Shown: positions 21,269 to 29,325 of the stretch, piece by piece
Layout of the letters: each line of letters opens with the position of its first letter
Numbering within the stretch: the first letter of the stretch is position 1
Origin: a virus
Length of the DNA: 51,229 nucleotides
Virus record (IMG/VR): IMGVR_UViG_3300007076_000011
Span: 1-51,229 of that record
Strand: one strand, 5' to 3'
The notes under the pieces: model-generated
What the model saw: the letters and a program-made list of their open reading frames with translations, nothing else
The model's database searches: none
What the model was told of the DNA's origin: nothing
Translations under genes and position numbers: made by a program

Positions 21269-22926
21269 TGGCGCTGCCGGTATACCAAGCGACGGGAACG
21301 ATTGTGGAGAGCGCCTCCGGAGCGGTCTCGCCTGCTTGGCCGACGCATCAGGCTGGGGATATAGGCATCCTGATCGTCGAGACTGGGAGCTATGGGATTC
21401 AGCTCACGACGGACCAGGGATTCAGGCCGTTTCCCTGCTCTCCGAGAGGTGGCGGTACGGCTGGGGTCGACCCTCAGCTGGGAGTGTTCTGGAAGAGGGC
21501 GGCTTCAGGTGCGGAGCCAGCTCCGACTGTCGGCTTCGTAGACGTACACCCGAGTCAGTCCGGAGGCTCGGCTGACCACGTTAGGGCAGTGATAGTTACG
21601 ATTCGTGGCTGCGCGGCGACAGGCAATCCGTTTGAGTTCTGCAACGGAAACCAGAGCCAGAACACTCAGACTACCAACCCGAGCATCCCTGCGGGTACGA
21701 CGTCTAATGCCGATTGCCTGGTGATGGCGATTGTAAGTCATGGGATTGACGTTGCTTCGAGTACGATATTCAGCGCGTGGACGGACTCCTCGCTGGCGAA
21801 CATAATCGAGCGGATTGACAGCTCCAGCATTATTGGAAGTGGATCTGGGCTTGGTGTTGCGACTGGCGAGAAAGCCGTAGCGGGAGTGATCAACAACTTT
21901 AGTGTTACTTCCAGTATTAGCATTCACTGGGCTGGCATGGTGATAGGATTTACGCCAGCTACTATGCCGGAAACCAACGCTGCGTATGTGATGAGCGAGG
22001 GCGCAGACGTTGAGTCGATTTCCGCAGCGGTAAATCCAACTTGGCCACCACATCAGACGAATGACATTGGTCTGCTGATAGTTGAGTCAGCCGGAGCTTC
22101 CGGGCCTTCGGCGCCGAGTGGATGGGCGCACGTCACTGGCAGCCCGCAGATAGACGGTGTGTCAGGGGGATCTCAATCCATCCTCTCCGTATTCTGGAAG
22201 CGAGCGGCATCTGGAGCGGAAAGCGCGCCAACTGTAGGATTCAGTAGCGATCACGTCCGAGCGTTCATTCTCACAGTGAGGAACGCCAAGACCACTGGCG
22301 ACCCGTTCGATGCAGGGGCGGGAACCATCGCTGGATCGCAGATAACCAGTATTACGTTCCCCAGCATCACGACTCTCAAGGACAACTCACTCGTCCTCAA
22401 CATTAGCACCAGCTCCATTGACGGAAACACAGGTCGGATTAGCGATCCTGCTGGATGGGCGAACGCGAACCTGCGGAATTTCATGCAGCGGAGAGATACC
22501 ACCTCGATCATTGGGTCAGGATCGGAGACCCTCATAGGCCAAGGATACAAGGACGTCGCTGGAAGTACTGGAAGCAGTACCGCTACGCTTACTTCCGCCC
22601 AGCGGCAGGGTCTGATTACACTGTCGTTCCCTCCGCTCATTGATAACAAAACTCTCGTTGCTGCTACAGGGACGTTTAACCTTTCTGGACAGGCCGCAAC
22701 CCTTGCGCGGACGCGCGTGCTGTCGGCGAGCACGGGAGTATTCAACCTGACAGGCCAGGATGCGTCCTTCCCTATCAGTATCAACAAAGTACTCGTGGCC
22801 GATACAGGGATATTTACCTGTCAAGGTAGCCCTGCCGTTCTGAGGAAGAGGCTTGGCGCCTGGGAGCGTACGGATCCTAAGGAAGAGCAGGTTTGGACTA
22901 AGAGGGCCCCATTAAGTGACTCTTGA
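21268..22926 (+). CDS. Repeat-containing adhesin/tail-fibre-like protein, 552 aa
   Basis: Two copies of a roughly 220-residue beta domain are visible (about residues 5-235 and 240-455). Both carry 'PTWPPHQTNDIGLLIVESAG'-like starts, a near-identical 'VFWKRAASGAEPAPTVGF', 'DHVRAVIVTIRG' and 'SSSIIGSGSGLGVATGEKAV' elements. Short tandem units follow ('LVAATGTFNLSGQAATL', 'LSASTGVFNLTGQDASF', 'LVADTGIFTCQGSPAVL'). This is typical of surface-exposed binding proteins that grow by duplication. Likely host-contact or fibre component. Confidence 0.7.
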   Translation: MALPVYQATGTIVESASGAVSPAWPTHQAGDIGILIVETGSYGIQLTTDQGFRPFPCSPRGGGTAGVDPQLGVFWKRAASGAEPAPTVGFVDVHPSQSGGSADHVRAVIVTIRGCAATGNPFEFCNGNQSQNTQTTNPSIPAGTTSNADCLVMAIVSHGIDVASSTIFSAWTDSSLANIIERIDSSSIIGSGSGLGVATGEKAVAGVINNFSVTSSISIHWAGMVIGFTPATMPETNAAYVMSEGADVESISAAVNPTWPPHQTNDIGLLIVESAGASGPSAPSGWAHVTGSPQIDGVSGGSQSILSVFWKRAASGAESAPTVGFSSDHVRAFILTVRNAKTTGDPFDAGAGTIAGSQITSITFPSITTLKDNSLVLNISTSSIDGNTGRISDPAGWANANLRNFMQRRDTTSIIGSGSETLIGQGYKDVAGSTGSSTATLTSAQRQGLITLSFPPLIDNKTLVAATGTFNLSGQAATLARTRVLSASTGVFNLTGQDASFPISINKVLVADTGIFTCQGSPAVLRKRLGAWERTDPKEEQVWTKRAPLSDS

Positions 22927-23746
22927 GAACCCACAGTTTATCAACGACCTGGACACTACGGCGCCGACGTTTCAGGACTTCCTGAACGAAGGTGACGACC
23001 ACATCCGGAACCTGAAGAAGTCTCTCAAGCAGACCTTCCCAGGCTTCAATGGCCGGATCTGGAGGCGAAGGAACGTAGCCGCGAGCGCGGCGCTGGATAT
23101 CAATGACAACTCGTCGTTGGTCAGAGTATCGACTACTGCGACGCTGAGTCCAGCCTCTGCCTCCGTTCTCGGCAACTGGATGGCTGTCATCCGAGCGGAA
23201 GGTGGCAACGTCACTATTGACCCGGCTGGAGTGGAAAAGGTCAATGGTGCTACGTCGATGGTTATACCTAACGGATACAGCGGGTTTCTGTTCTGCGACG
23301 GGACAGAGTTCTTTATGATTCTGGCCTATCAGGACGTGCCTGCTACGGTCAAGGCGTTTCCAACCGGAACTCGAATGCTGTTTCAGCAGACGAGCGCGCC
23401 TGCCGGCTGGACCAAGATCACGAATACCCAGTACGACAACGCGGCGCTGAGATTTACCACAGGGACGGTTGGCACAGGCGGAGCGGACGCGTTCACTACT
23501 CACTTCGGCTCGGGGAAGAGTACAGCGGGGTTTTCCCTCAGCGAAGGCCACAACGGACCTCACGCGCATGGAGGAGGGAGAGATGGAGTGGGCTTCGGTG
23601 TCGGCCCTGGATGGGGAGGAGACGCGAGCGGGTACCTGTCAAGTCGCACCTCCACGGACAGTTCAGGCAGCGGAGTGGCGCACGCTCATACCTTGAACAG
23701 CTTCAATATCAAGTACGCTGACTGCATCATCGCGAGCATCGACTGA
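22916..23746 (+). CDS. Tail fibre / collar-type protein with HxH tip motif
   Basis: 276 aa. A GTG start overlaps the preceding gene by 11 bases. The N-terminus 'FINDLDTTAPTFQDFLNEGD' is an attachment helix found in many fibre genes. The C-terminus has the tail-collar pattern 'FPTGTRMLFQQTSAPAGWTK', 'ALRFTTGTVGTGGADAF', 'GFSLSEGHNGPHAHGGGRDG' and 'HAHTLNSFNIKYADCIIA', in which HxH clusters coordinate metal in related fibre tips. A receptor-binding or baseplate-fibre protein is likely. Confidence 0.75.
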   Translation: MTLENPQFINDLDTTAPTFQDFLNEGDDHIRNLKKSLKQTFPGFNGRIWRRRNVAASAALDINDNSSLVRVSTTATLSPASASVLGNWMAVIRAEGGNVTIDPAGVEKVNGATSMVIPNGYSGFLFCDGTEFFMILAYQDVPATVKAFPTGTRMLFQQTSAPAGWTKITNTQYDNAALRFTTGTVGTGGADAFTTHFGSGKSTAGFSLSEGHNGPHAHGGGRDGVGFGVGPGWGGDASGYLSSRTSTDSSGSGVAHAHTLNSFNIKYADCIIASID

Positions 23747-24006
23747 TGAAGACCTGCCCGTTTCTAAAAGAGCCGTGCATTGGCGACAAGTGTATGCTCT
23801 GGCGGCCAGTCACCGTGAACAACCCTCAGGAAACCATAACCGAGCACGATTGCGTGCTAGGCTGGATGCCGTTTCTCCTAATCCAGATAGCCAAGGAAAC
23901 TAACCACAATACAGCTAGCACGGACAAGGTGGCGAACGAAATCAACGCTGCGGCGGGAACGATCCTGATGCAGCGAGCGACAGGTATGCTTCCAGGAGGT
24001 AGATGA
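23746..24006 (+). CDS. Cys-motif protein, 86 aa
   Basis: The N-terminal CPFLKEPCIGDKCMLW (four Cys in the first 36 residues, with 'HDCVLGW') suggests a small metal or Fe-S-binding knuckle. A helix 'TASTDKVANEINAAAGTILM' follows. Proteins with this C-P-F-L-K start are known from phages as conserved unknowns. It is flanked by the fibre gene and an assembly-like gene. Confidence 0.55.
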   Translation: MKTCPFLKEPCIGDKCMLWRPVTVNNPQETITEHDCVLGWMPFLLIQIAKETNHNTASTDKVANEINAAAGTILMQRATGMLPGGR

Positions 24007-24578
24007 TGAAGTTCACAATCAGCCGAGATGCCGGTGCCATGCTGGTGGATAGAGTAGCCAGGCCGGTCAACGTCAGCAACCTTCGGCCAGGGATCGAGGT
24101 CGTCTACTGGGATACTGAGCAGCAACAGGGGTATATCCAGTGGGACGAAGATACCACAGTCGAGATCAACGACCGGGACCTGGAGGCGGAAGAGGCGCAG
24201 AATCGGGCCCTGCGGGCGGAGAACAAGCGGATTCTGGAGGATCCTATCTATAAGAAGATCAAGGTCCACCGACCTACCGACAGGATTACAGATTTCTCTG
24301 AATTCATGCCATTCTACAACGAGTGGGAGGCGTACGTTCCGCCTCCGCCGCCGCCACCAGATCCGGACGTGCAAGCCAAGATCGACGCTGCAGCGGCAGA
24401 TTCCGCCGATGCTCGGGCGGCGACACTTGGTAGCGTTCAGCCAATGACAATCGACCAGTTGAAGGCAATGTCTCGAGCGGACTTGCGCACCTGGTTTGAT
24501 GCCAATATCACTAACCTCAATCAGCTTACGAGGTTAGTGAGGTGGATGTTCGTTTACTTCCTTAGGAGGCTGCTATGA
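24003..24578 (+). CDS. Possible fibre-assembly or virion protein, 191 aa
   Basis: AGGAGG precedes the tandem ATG. The N-terminal 70 residues are compact ('GIEVVYWDTEQQQGYIQWDE', 'TTVEINDRDLEAEEAQNRAL'), followed by a run of eight prolines around residue 115 and a C-terminal helix ('PMTIDQLKAMSRADLRTWFD', 'LTRLVRWMFVYFLRRLL'). It may be a fibre chaperone-type protein or membrane-touching accessory. I do not recognise a specific family. Confidence 0.5.
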   Translation: MMKFTISRDAGAMLVDRVARPVNVSNLRPGIEVVYWDTEQQQGYIQWDEDTTVEINDRDLEAEEAQNRALRAENKRILEDPIYKKIKVHRPTDRITDFSEFMPFYNEWEAYVPPPPPPPDPDVQAKIDAAAADSADARAATLGSVQPMTIDQLKAMSRADLRTWFDANITNLNQLTRLVRWMFVYFLRRLL

Positions 24579-24733
24579 GTCTGTCGCTGATTTTGCTCAT
24601 CGTCCTGATCCTCATTCTGGTAGGCGCGCTGCCTACCTGGGGATACAGCTCCGGCTGGGGGTATGGACCAGCGGGCGGTGTCGGGCTGCTGCTCGTGATC
24701 ATCTTGATCCTCCTACTCGTAGGTGTGATCTGA
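24575..24733 (+). CDS. DUF3309-like two-helix membrane microprotein, 52 aa
   Basis: AGGAGG precedes the ATG at 24575. The sequence MSLSLILLIVLILILVGALP, TWGYSSGWGYGPAGGVG, LLLVIILILLLVGVI closely matches the bacterial DUF3309 pattern: two membrane helices around a Trp/Gly/Tyr 'PTWGYS.GWGYGP' loop. DUF3309 proteins are mainly chromosomal, with unknown function. Here it sits directly before the lysis genes, so a role in lysis timing or as a holin-like protein is an attractive inference. Confidence 0.7.
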   Translation: MSLSLILLIVLILILVGALPTWGYSSGWGYGPAGGVGLLLVIILILLLVGVI

Positions 24734-25116
24734 TGGCTGAAGTACCCAAAGCAGCGAATGGCGTCCCCCTGCAACAGTGGTTCGAGGAGCGGTTGACCAC
24801 CTTGCAAGAGATCATCCTCGAGCGATTTGACAAGTCCGAGAAGGTCCTTGACAAGGTCGAGCATCAACTCGGACAGCGAATCAGCGACCAGGCTGGGAAC
24901 GTCGATCGGCGCTTTGCACAAATAGAAAAGTACAAGGAGGAAACTCGGCACATGGTGGAGCTGATAAAGGACCAGATGATGGAGCGTGTTCGTGCTCTGG
25001 AGCTGTATAAGGCGAACATGGAAGGCAGGATGTTGACCTTGAGCACTGTCGCTGGTCTCATTACTATCCTCATCAGTGTCTTACTCAACTACTTTTTAAG
25101 GAAGGTCTTGGAATGA
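24733..25116 (+). CDS. Coiled-coil protein with C-terminal membrane anchor
   Basis: 127 aa. Residues about 20-95 form a charged coiled coil ('LQEIILERFDKSEKVLDKVE', 'QIEKYKEETRHMVELIKDQM'), and residues 102-121 form one membrane span ('LSTVAGLITILISVLLNYFL') followed by a short basic tail. This topology suits a tail-anchored lysis-cassette membrane protein, perhaps spanin-like or holin-associated. The classical inner spanin has an N-terminal anchor, so the assignment stays open. Confidence 0.55.
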   Translation: MAEVPKAANGVPLQQWFEERLTTLQEIILERFDKSEKVLDKVEHQLGQRISDQAGNVDRRFAQIEKYKEETRHMVELIKDQMMERVRALELYKANMEGRMLTLSTVAGLITILISVLLNYFLRKVLE

Positions 25117-25343
25117 CGTACTACAGCAAACTCATAGCGGCCGTAGTCGGCCTGGTTGTCATGATCGCAGCGCGGTACGGGCTCGATCTGGAAGGTAGCC
25201 AGCAGGCCATCATCGACGCTCTCGTCGGCATAGTGACGGCAGTGAGCGTTTATCTGGCGCCGAACAAGCCGACTACTCCCGAGCAGGTGCAGGAGGTCCG
25301 CGAGCAGACTCCGACCAAGAGGGAGGTTGCGAAAGACTCGTGA
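25113..25343 (+). CDS. Putative holin
   Basis: 76 aa with two predicted membrane segments ('SKLIAAVVGLVVMIAARYGL' and 'IIDALVGIVTAVSVYLAPNK') and a charged C-terminus 'VQEVREQTPTKREVAKDS'. Size, topology and position just before the endolysin fit a class II holin that permeabilises the inner membrane. ATG in ATGA overlap with the coiled-coil gene. Confidence 0.7.
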   Translation: MTYYSKLIAAVVGLVVMIAARYGLDLEGSQQAIIDALVGIVTAVSVYLAPNKPTTPEQVQEVREQTPTKREVAKDS

Positions 25344-25681
25344 GCGCGCTGCGGGAACAGCGACTGAAATTCTCGGAGATGATTTCGGAATTCGTGCTCT
25401 GGGTTCCGAAATCACTTCCGGGGTATCAGGTGGTTTACGGAGAGATTTTGCGTGGGCCTGCGCAGATCGCCTGGAACGTCGCGCATGGAGTGGGTATTGG
25501 CAAGACTTTACATCAGTATGGACTTGCCGCTGACCTCTCCTTATACATCAATGGAGTGTATCAGACGGACACTGAGGCGTACCGCCCCCTTGGTGAGGAA
25601 TGGGAAAGACGTGGCGGAACCTGGGGCGGGCGGTTTAAGGATGGCAACCACTTCAGCCTCGAATGGAAAGGAATCAGATGA
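25340..25681 (+). CDS. Endolysin, M15-type peptidase
   Basis: 113 aa with GTG start (GTGA overlap). The M15 zinc peptidase signature is clear: 'IGKTLHQYGLAADLSLYING' gives H58 and D65, and 'GRFKDGNHFSLEW' provides H104. It would cleave peptide bridges in peptidoglycan (L-Ala-D-Glu or D-Ala-D-Ala type). There is no signal peptide, so release needs the holin. The length matches compact phage M15 lysins. Confidence 0.85.
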   Translation: MSALREQRLKFSEMISEFVLWVPKSLPGYQVVYGEILRGPAQIAWNVAHGVGIGKTLHQYGLAADLSLYINGVYQTDTEAYRPLGEEWERRGGTWGGRFKDGNHFSLEWKGIR

Positions 25682-26016
25682 GGAAGTATCTTTTGCTGTT
25701 GCTGTTCCCCATGCTGCTGTCGTGTTCGAGCACGGGAGGCCTCATAACGGTCCCAAAGACGCCGGAGGAGAAGGCTGTAGCGGGCTTTATCGCGCTGGAC
25801 GAAATCACCAAGGGCGCGAAACAGGCCCTGAATGCCAAGAAGATCAGTGGGGCCGACGCTCAGCACGTCCTGACGACAGTCCGCACAACCCGGCAGGGAA
25901 TCGACGTGGGGCTGCAGCTGGCCAAGGTGGATCCGAAGGCAGCGGACGCCAAGATCGCCGCTCAAATGGCGATCATCAAGGTGCTGGAAGACTACCTCGC
26001 AACGAAAGGAAACTAG
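25678..26016 (+). CDS. Lipoprotein, possible outer spanin or lysis accessory
   Basis: The start is placed at MRKYLLLLLFPMLLSCSSTG (ATGA overlap with the endolysin gene; AGGA upstream). A lipobox LLSC gives lipidation at Cys16. The mature protein is helical ('EEKAVAGFIALDEITKGAKQ', 'ADAKIAAQMAIIKVLEDYLA'). A lipoprotein after holin and endolysin suggests an outer-membrane spanin function, although typical o-spanins are shorter and Pro-rich. Confidence 0.6.
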   Translation: MRKYLLLLLFPMLLSCSSTGGLITVPKTPEEKAVAGFIALDEITKGAKQALNAKKISGADAQHVLTTVRTTRQGIDVGLQLAKVDPKAADAKIAAQMAIIKVLEDYLATKGN

Positions 26017-26205
26017 ATGGATTCCACTACCCTGCTCGCCCAGATCATGCTCCGCCTGCTCGATTTCGAGCTCACGAAAGAGCAAGCCGCCCTCGAAGGT
26101 AGGGGCCTCAACGAAGCTGAGATCGACAAGTTCAGGCAGCAGTTGATCACTCACGAGAGTGACCTCGAGGCGGCGATCGCTCAGGCAAAGGCCGAGGGCC
26201 GGTGA
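26017..26205 (+). CDS. Small helical hypothetical protein, 62 aa
   Basis: Directly follows the lipoprotein stop. The product is fully helical (MDSTTLLAQIMLRLLDFELT, 'EAEIDKFRQQLITHESDLEA', 'AIAQAKAEGR') and acidic. No family recognised. Its end overlaps the GTG of the next gene. Confidence 0.6.
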   Translation: MDSTTLLAQIMLRLLDFELTKEQAALEGRGLNEAEIDKFRQQLITHESDLEAAIAQAKAEGR

Positions 26206-27785
26206 AAATCCCTGTCGCACAGGTTGGTGAGGTTGGGTTAGTTACTGACCAACCTCACCACGAGCTGCCGCTTAATGCATGGACTGACGCGAACAATGTC
26301 AGGTTCCGTGACGGCGCTGCGGAGAAGTTCTCCGGACATGTGGAGGTGTTTCAAGGCGTGCTGTGGTCACCTGAGTGGCTTATGGCCGCGCAGTACGGCG
26401 GGTTGGCCTTCTGGCTCTACGCGAGCGGAAATAAGGTAGGCGCGGTGGATGGCCTGAACCATTCCGACATTACTCGGGCGGTGGGGGGAGACTATACGAT
26501 GAATCCAGCCACTGGCTGGACAGGAGCGACGATTGAGGATATTCCTGTAATCAACAACGGCTTTGATGTTCCACAGCAGTGGAAATATCCTGCTCTCGCG
26601 ACACGTCTTCAGAATTTGGAGAACTGGCCCGCAACCCTCAGGGCGAGCACTATCCGAGTCCTGAAGAGGTATCTCGTGGCGTTGGATATTACTAAGGAAG
26701 GCACTCGCTTTCCCAACACGATCAAGTGGTCGAGCGAATCTCCGTCTGGGGCCGTGCCACTCTCCTGGGACGAAAACGACGAGACGAACGACGCTGGCGA
26801 GTGGACTTTGCCTGGCGCTGGTGGATTCCTAGTAGACGCGCATCCCATGAGGGACGTGCTCATCCTGTACAAAGAGCGCCAGACGTGGCAAATGCAGTTT
26901 GTGGGCACGGCTGCGGGTGTGTTCAGGTTCTCACGCATCTTTGGCAACATTGGCACCCTGGCGCGGCGATGTGCAGTGGAATTCTTCTCCGGACAGCATT
27001 TTGTATTCACCTGCGAAGACGCCATAGTTCACGACGGCCAGAACGCTAAGTCGATCATGAGCGAGCGTGCGCGCCACATGCTGCAGGATACCATCGACCA
27101 GACCAACTACAACAAGTCCTTTGTCGTGGTAAACTATGCGACGAGCGACGTCTGGGCCTGCTATCCCGAGGTGGGGCAAACGTATCCGACTCGGGCGTTG
27201 GTTTGGAACTGGGAGAAGAATCGCTGGGGCGAGCGGGACCTGCCGAAGATCAGCTTTATTGACTCCGGACTGGTGTCTCCGCAGTCTGCGACGGACACGT
27301 GGGCTGGAGCGACGGCTACCTGGGCTACGGCAACCAAGATCTGGGGCGATCGAGCGAGCGATCCGACCAAGCAGAAGATGCTCATGGCCTCGCCGACAGA
27401 CACAAAGCTGTACGTCCCAGAGATCGGCCAGTCAGTCAACGGCCAACCGATGGAGTCGTTTGTGGAGCGGCAGGGGATTGGTTGGCCGCTGAAAGCCGAG
27501 GCTCCTCCGGATTACACGAGGATGAAGCAGGTTACTGCGATCTGGCCCAGGGTGACTGGTACCCAAGGCGGAGTGATCAATGTGTACTTGGGGACACAAG
27601 AGAAGATTGGCGGTCCGGTGAACTACGGGCCCGCTCAGACGTTTGTCATTGGAGAGACGGAGTTCTGCGACTTTGCAGATAGCGAAACTGCTCGCATTCA
27701 CGCAGTGAAATTCGAGAGCAACACTGACATTAGTTGGCGCCTCTCGGGTTACGATGCTGATGTTATTGACAGAGGAGAACACTGA
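26202..27785 (+). CDS. Tail nozzle/stabilisation-type protein (P22 gp10-like)
   Basis: 527 aa. The N-terminus 'VTDQPHHELPLNAWTDANNV', 'RFRDGAAEKFSGHVEVFQGV' and repeated Trp-rich strands ('TTVLILYKERQTWQMQF'-like 'MRDVLILYKERQTWQMQFVG', 'WEKNRWGERDLPKISFIDSG') match the beta-propeller-like 'packaged DNA stabilisation' or tail-nozzle proteins of podoviruses. It would cap the tail tube after packaging. GTG start with the usual four-base overlap. Confidence 0.7.
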   Translation: MKIPVAQVGEVGLVTDQPHHELPLNAWTDANNVRFRDGAAEKFSGHVEVFQGVLWSPEWLMAAQYGGLAFWLYASGNKVGAVDGLNHSDITRAVGGDYTMNPATGWTGATIEDIPVINNGFDVPQQWKYPALATRLQNLENWPATLRASTIRVLKRYLVALDITKEGTRFPNTIKWSSESPSGAVPLSWDENDETNDAGEWTLPGAGGFLVDAHPMRDVLILYKERQTWQMQFVGTAAGVFRFSRIFGNIGTLARRCAVEFFSGQHFVFTCEDAIVHDGQNAKSIMSERARHMLQDTIDQTNYNKSFVVVNYATSDVWACYPEVGQTYPTRALVWNWEKNRWGERDLPKISFIDSGLVSPQSATDTWAGATATWATATKIWGDRASDPTKQKMLMASPTDTKLYVPEIGQSVNGQPMESFVERQGIGWPLKAEAPPDYTRMKQVTAIWPRVTGTQGGVINVYLGTQEKIGGPVNYGPAQTFVIGETEFCDFADSETARIHAVKFESNTDISWRLSGYDADVIDRGEH

Positions 27786-28864
27786 TGGCACTTTATCAAC
27801 CGGACCCTAAAGGTCCCAGCGCAGCCCTCGAAGATGTGGGTGCTTATATGCAGCGGGAGTTCGAGAGAATCTCTCAGGCAATTACAACACTCGAGGGCCA
27901 CGGCGGCAGTACCTCGAGCGTGCAGGAGCTTCACAAGCCGCCAGCAAAGCCATCCGACTTCATGCTCGTGGCGGCAGATGGAACGGACTGGAATCCTGGA
28001 TTCGGTCGAGGGATTTACGTTTACCTGAACGGCGTCTGGAACCCTATCAACATCACTCCGCCAGAGCCAGACGCGCCGAGTCCTCCGCCTGATATCGACC
28101 CACCAGCCGATCCAGCGATTGAAGGTGCGGATTTCGTCTCCTCGTTCGAGACAGACGTGACGGACGGTGGGAACTGGGTAATCCAGGCCAGGAGCCCAAC
28201 TCGGGTCACGCTCGTGCCAGTCGGCAGGTTGGGTACCAGAGGTGTGAAGCTCACTACTCTGCCAGGAGATACTGGCATTTCCGGCTCAGGTAGCTTCGAG
28301 CGCTGCGATTTACGAGCGGCAAATGACGTCGTCAGTGGCAACATCGCCGAGGGACTGGAGCAGTGGTGGGCTCATAGCATCCTCCTGCCGGACGACTGGA
28401 AGGATCCGCCGGATGGTGCCTGGCACACGAACGTGCTGTTTGACTTTCACCACACTGGAGGCACAGGGCCAGCCCCGATGACGATGACTGTGACAAGGTT
28501 AGGCGCCGGCCAACCGCCTCGATGGGTCAGCAACATCTACGGCGGCAGTCCGGGCGCGAACAGGACGAACATCCTACCCTTCGGAGATGAACCGCCAGCG
28601 AGGAATACGTGGTACGACTTCGTGTACAACATTATCTGGTCGTCGGGGTCGAGCGGGCTGTTCAAGATCTGGGCGCGGAAGGAGGGGGATGCGAATTACA
28701 CCCTGCGATATACCAGGTCCGGCCTCCCGACTCTCTACGCCGGCCAAGGAGCGTACGTCAAGCTGGCGAATTATCACGACTATACTGGTCCCTGCTCAGT
28801 GGTCCATGACAGGATCGCCCGTGGTCGCTCGAGTCAAGCAGTAGCCATGGTACCTCTGGTGTGA
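27785..28864 (+). CDS. Tail spike with polysaccharide-lyase-like domain
   Basis: 359 aa. Residues 1-95 look like a virion-anchoring head ('ALEDVGAYMQREFERISQAI', 'FMLVAADGTDWNPGFGRGIY'), a Pro-rich linker follows (about 92-115), and the rest is a beta-jelly-roll typical of heparinase I-like lyases: 'EGLEQWWAHSILLPDDWKDP', 'WHTNVLFDFHHTGGTGPAPM', 'NTWYDFVYNIIWSSGSSGLF', 'KIWARKEGD', 'ANYHDYTGPCSVVHDRIARG'. The likely role is cleavage of host capsule or exopolysaccharide during adsorption. Confidence 0.75.
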   Translation: MALYQPDPKGPSAALEDVGAYMQREFERISQAITTLEGHGGSTSSVQELHKPPAKPSDFMLVAADGTDWNPGFGRGIYVYLNGVWNPINITPPEPDAPSPPPDIDPPADPAIEGADFVSSFETDVTDGGNWVIQARSPTRVTLVPVGRLGTRGVKLTTLPGDTGISGSGSFERCDLRAANDVVSGNIAEGLEQWWAHSILLPDDWKDPPDGAWHTNVLFDFHHTGGTGPAPMTMTVTRLGAGQPPRWVSNIYGGSPGANRTNILPFGDEPPARNTWYDFVYNIIWSSGSSGLFKIWARKEGDANYTLRYTRSGLPTLYAGQGAYVKLANYHDYTGPCSVVHDRIARGRSSQAVAMVPLV

Positions 28865-29325
28865 GACTCGCTCTGCAGCCTGGCCTTCGGAAGGACAAAG
28901 GCTGGAATGTCTACCTCATGCATCAGGTAGAGGTTCCAGTCCTTTGGGAGCTGCTCGAGCCTCTGCTTGCCCGGGCCGTTCAGCATGGACGTGGAATGGT
29001 GACCTGTGAAGGGATGCGGGAGCTGCTGTTCCAAGGCGTAGCGAGGGCGTTTATCCTGCTCGAGGATGACCAGATTCGGGCGATTTTCGTAGCAAAGCCG
29101 GTTTGCTACGACAAATACCGCGCTGTGCGGATCATTGCAGCGGCTGGACGCGGCATGAAGCACGCCATGGCCCAGCTCCATGTGCTCGAAGCTTGGGCAC
29201 TTACTCTCGAAGCCGTCGAGGTAGAAGGTTGGTGTAGGCCGGCGATGGAACGCCTGCTGCGCAAGTACGGCTTCAAGTACAAGGCCACGATCGTTTCGCT
29301 CGATCTTCGGAGGAAGCTGCAATGA
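28861..29325 (+). CDS. GNAT-fold-like internal virion protein
   Basis: 154 aa, GTG start. The pattern 'LEDDQIRAIFVAKPVCYDKY', 'RAVRIIAAAGRGMKHAMAQL', 'LEAWALTLEAVEVEGWCRPA' and 'MERLLRKYGFKYKATIVSLD' recalls GNAT-like proteins located before ejection proteins in T7-like phages (T7 gp13 position). Acetyltransferase activity is uncertain because a clear acyl-CoA loop is not visible. A structural or ejection role is likely. Confidence 0.6.
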   Translation: MRLALQPGLRKDKGWNVYLMHQVEVPVLWELLEPLLARAVQHGRGMVTCEGMRELLFQGVARAFILLEDDQIRAIFVAKPVCYDKYRAVRIIAAAGRGMKHAMAQLHVLEAWALTLEAVEVEGWCRPAMERLLRKYGFKYKATIVSLDLRRKLQ

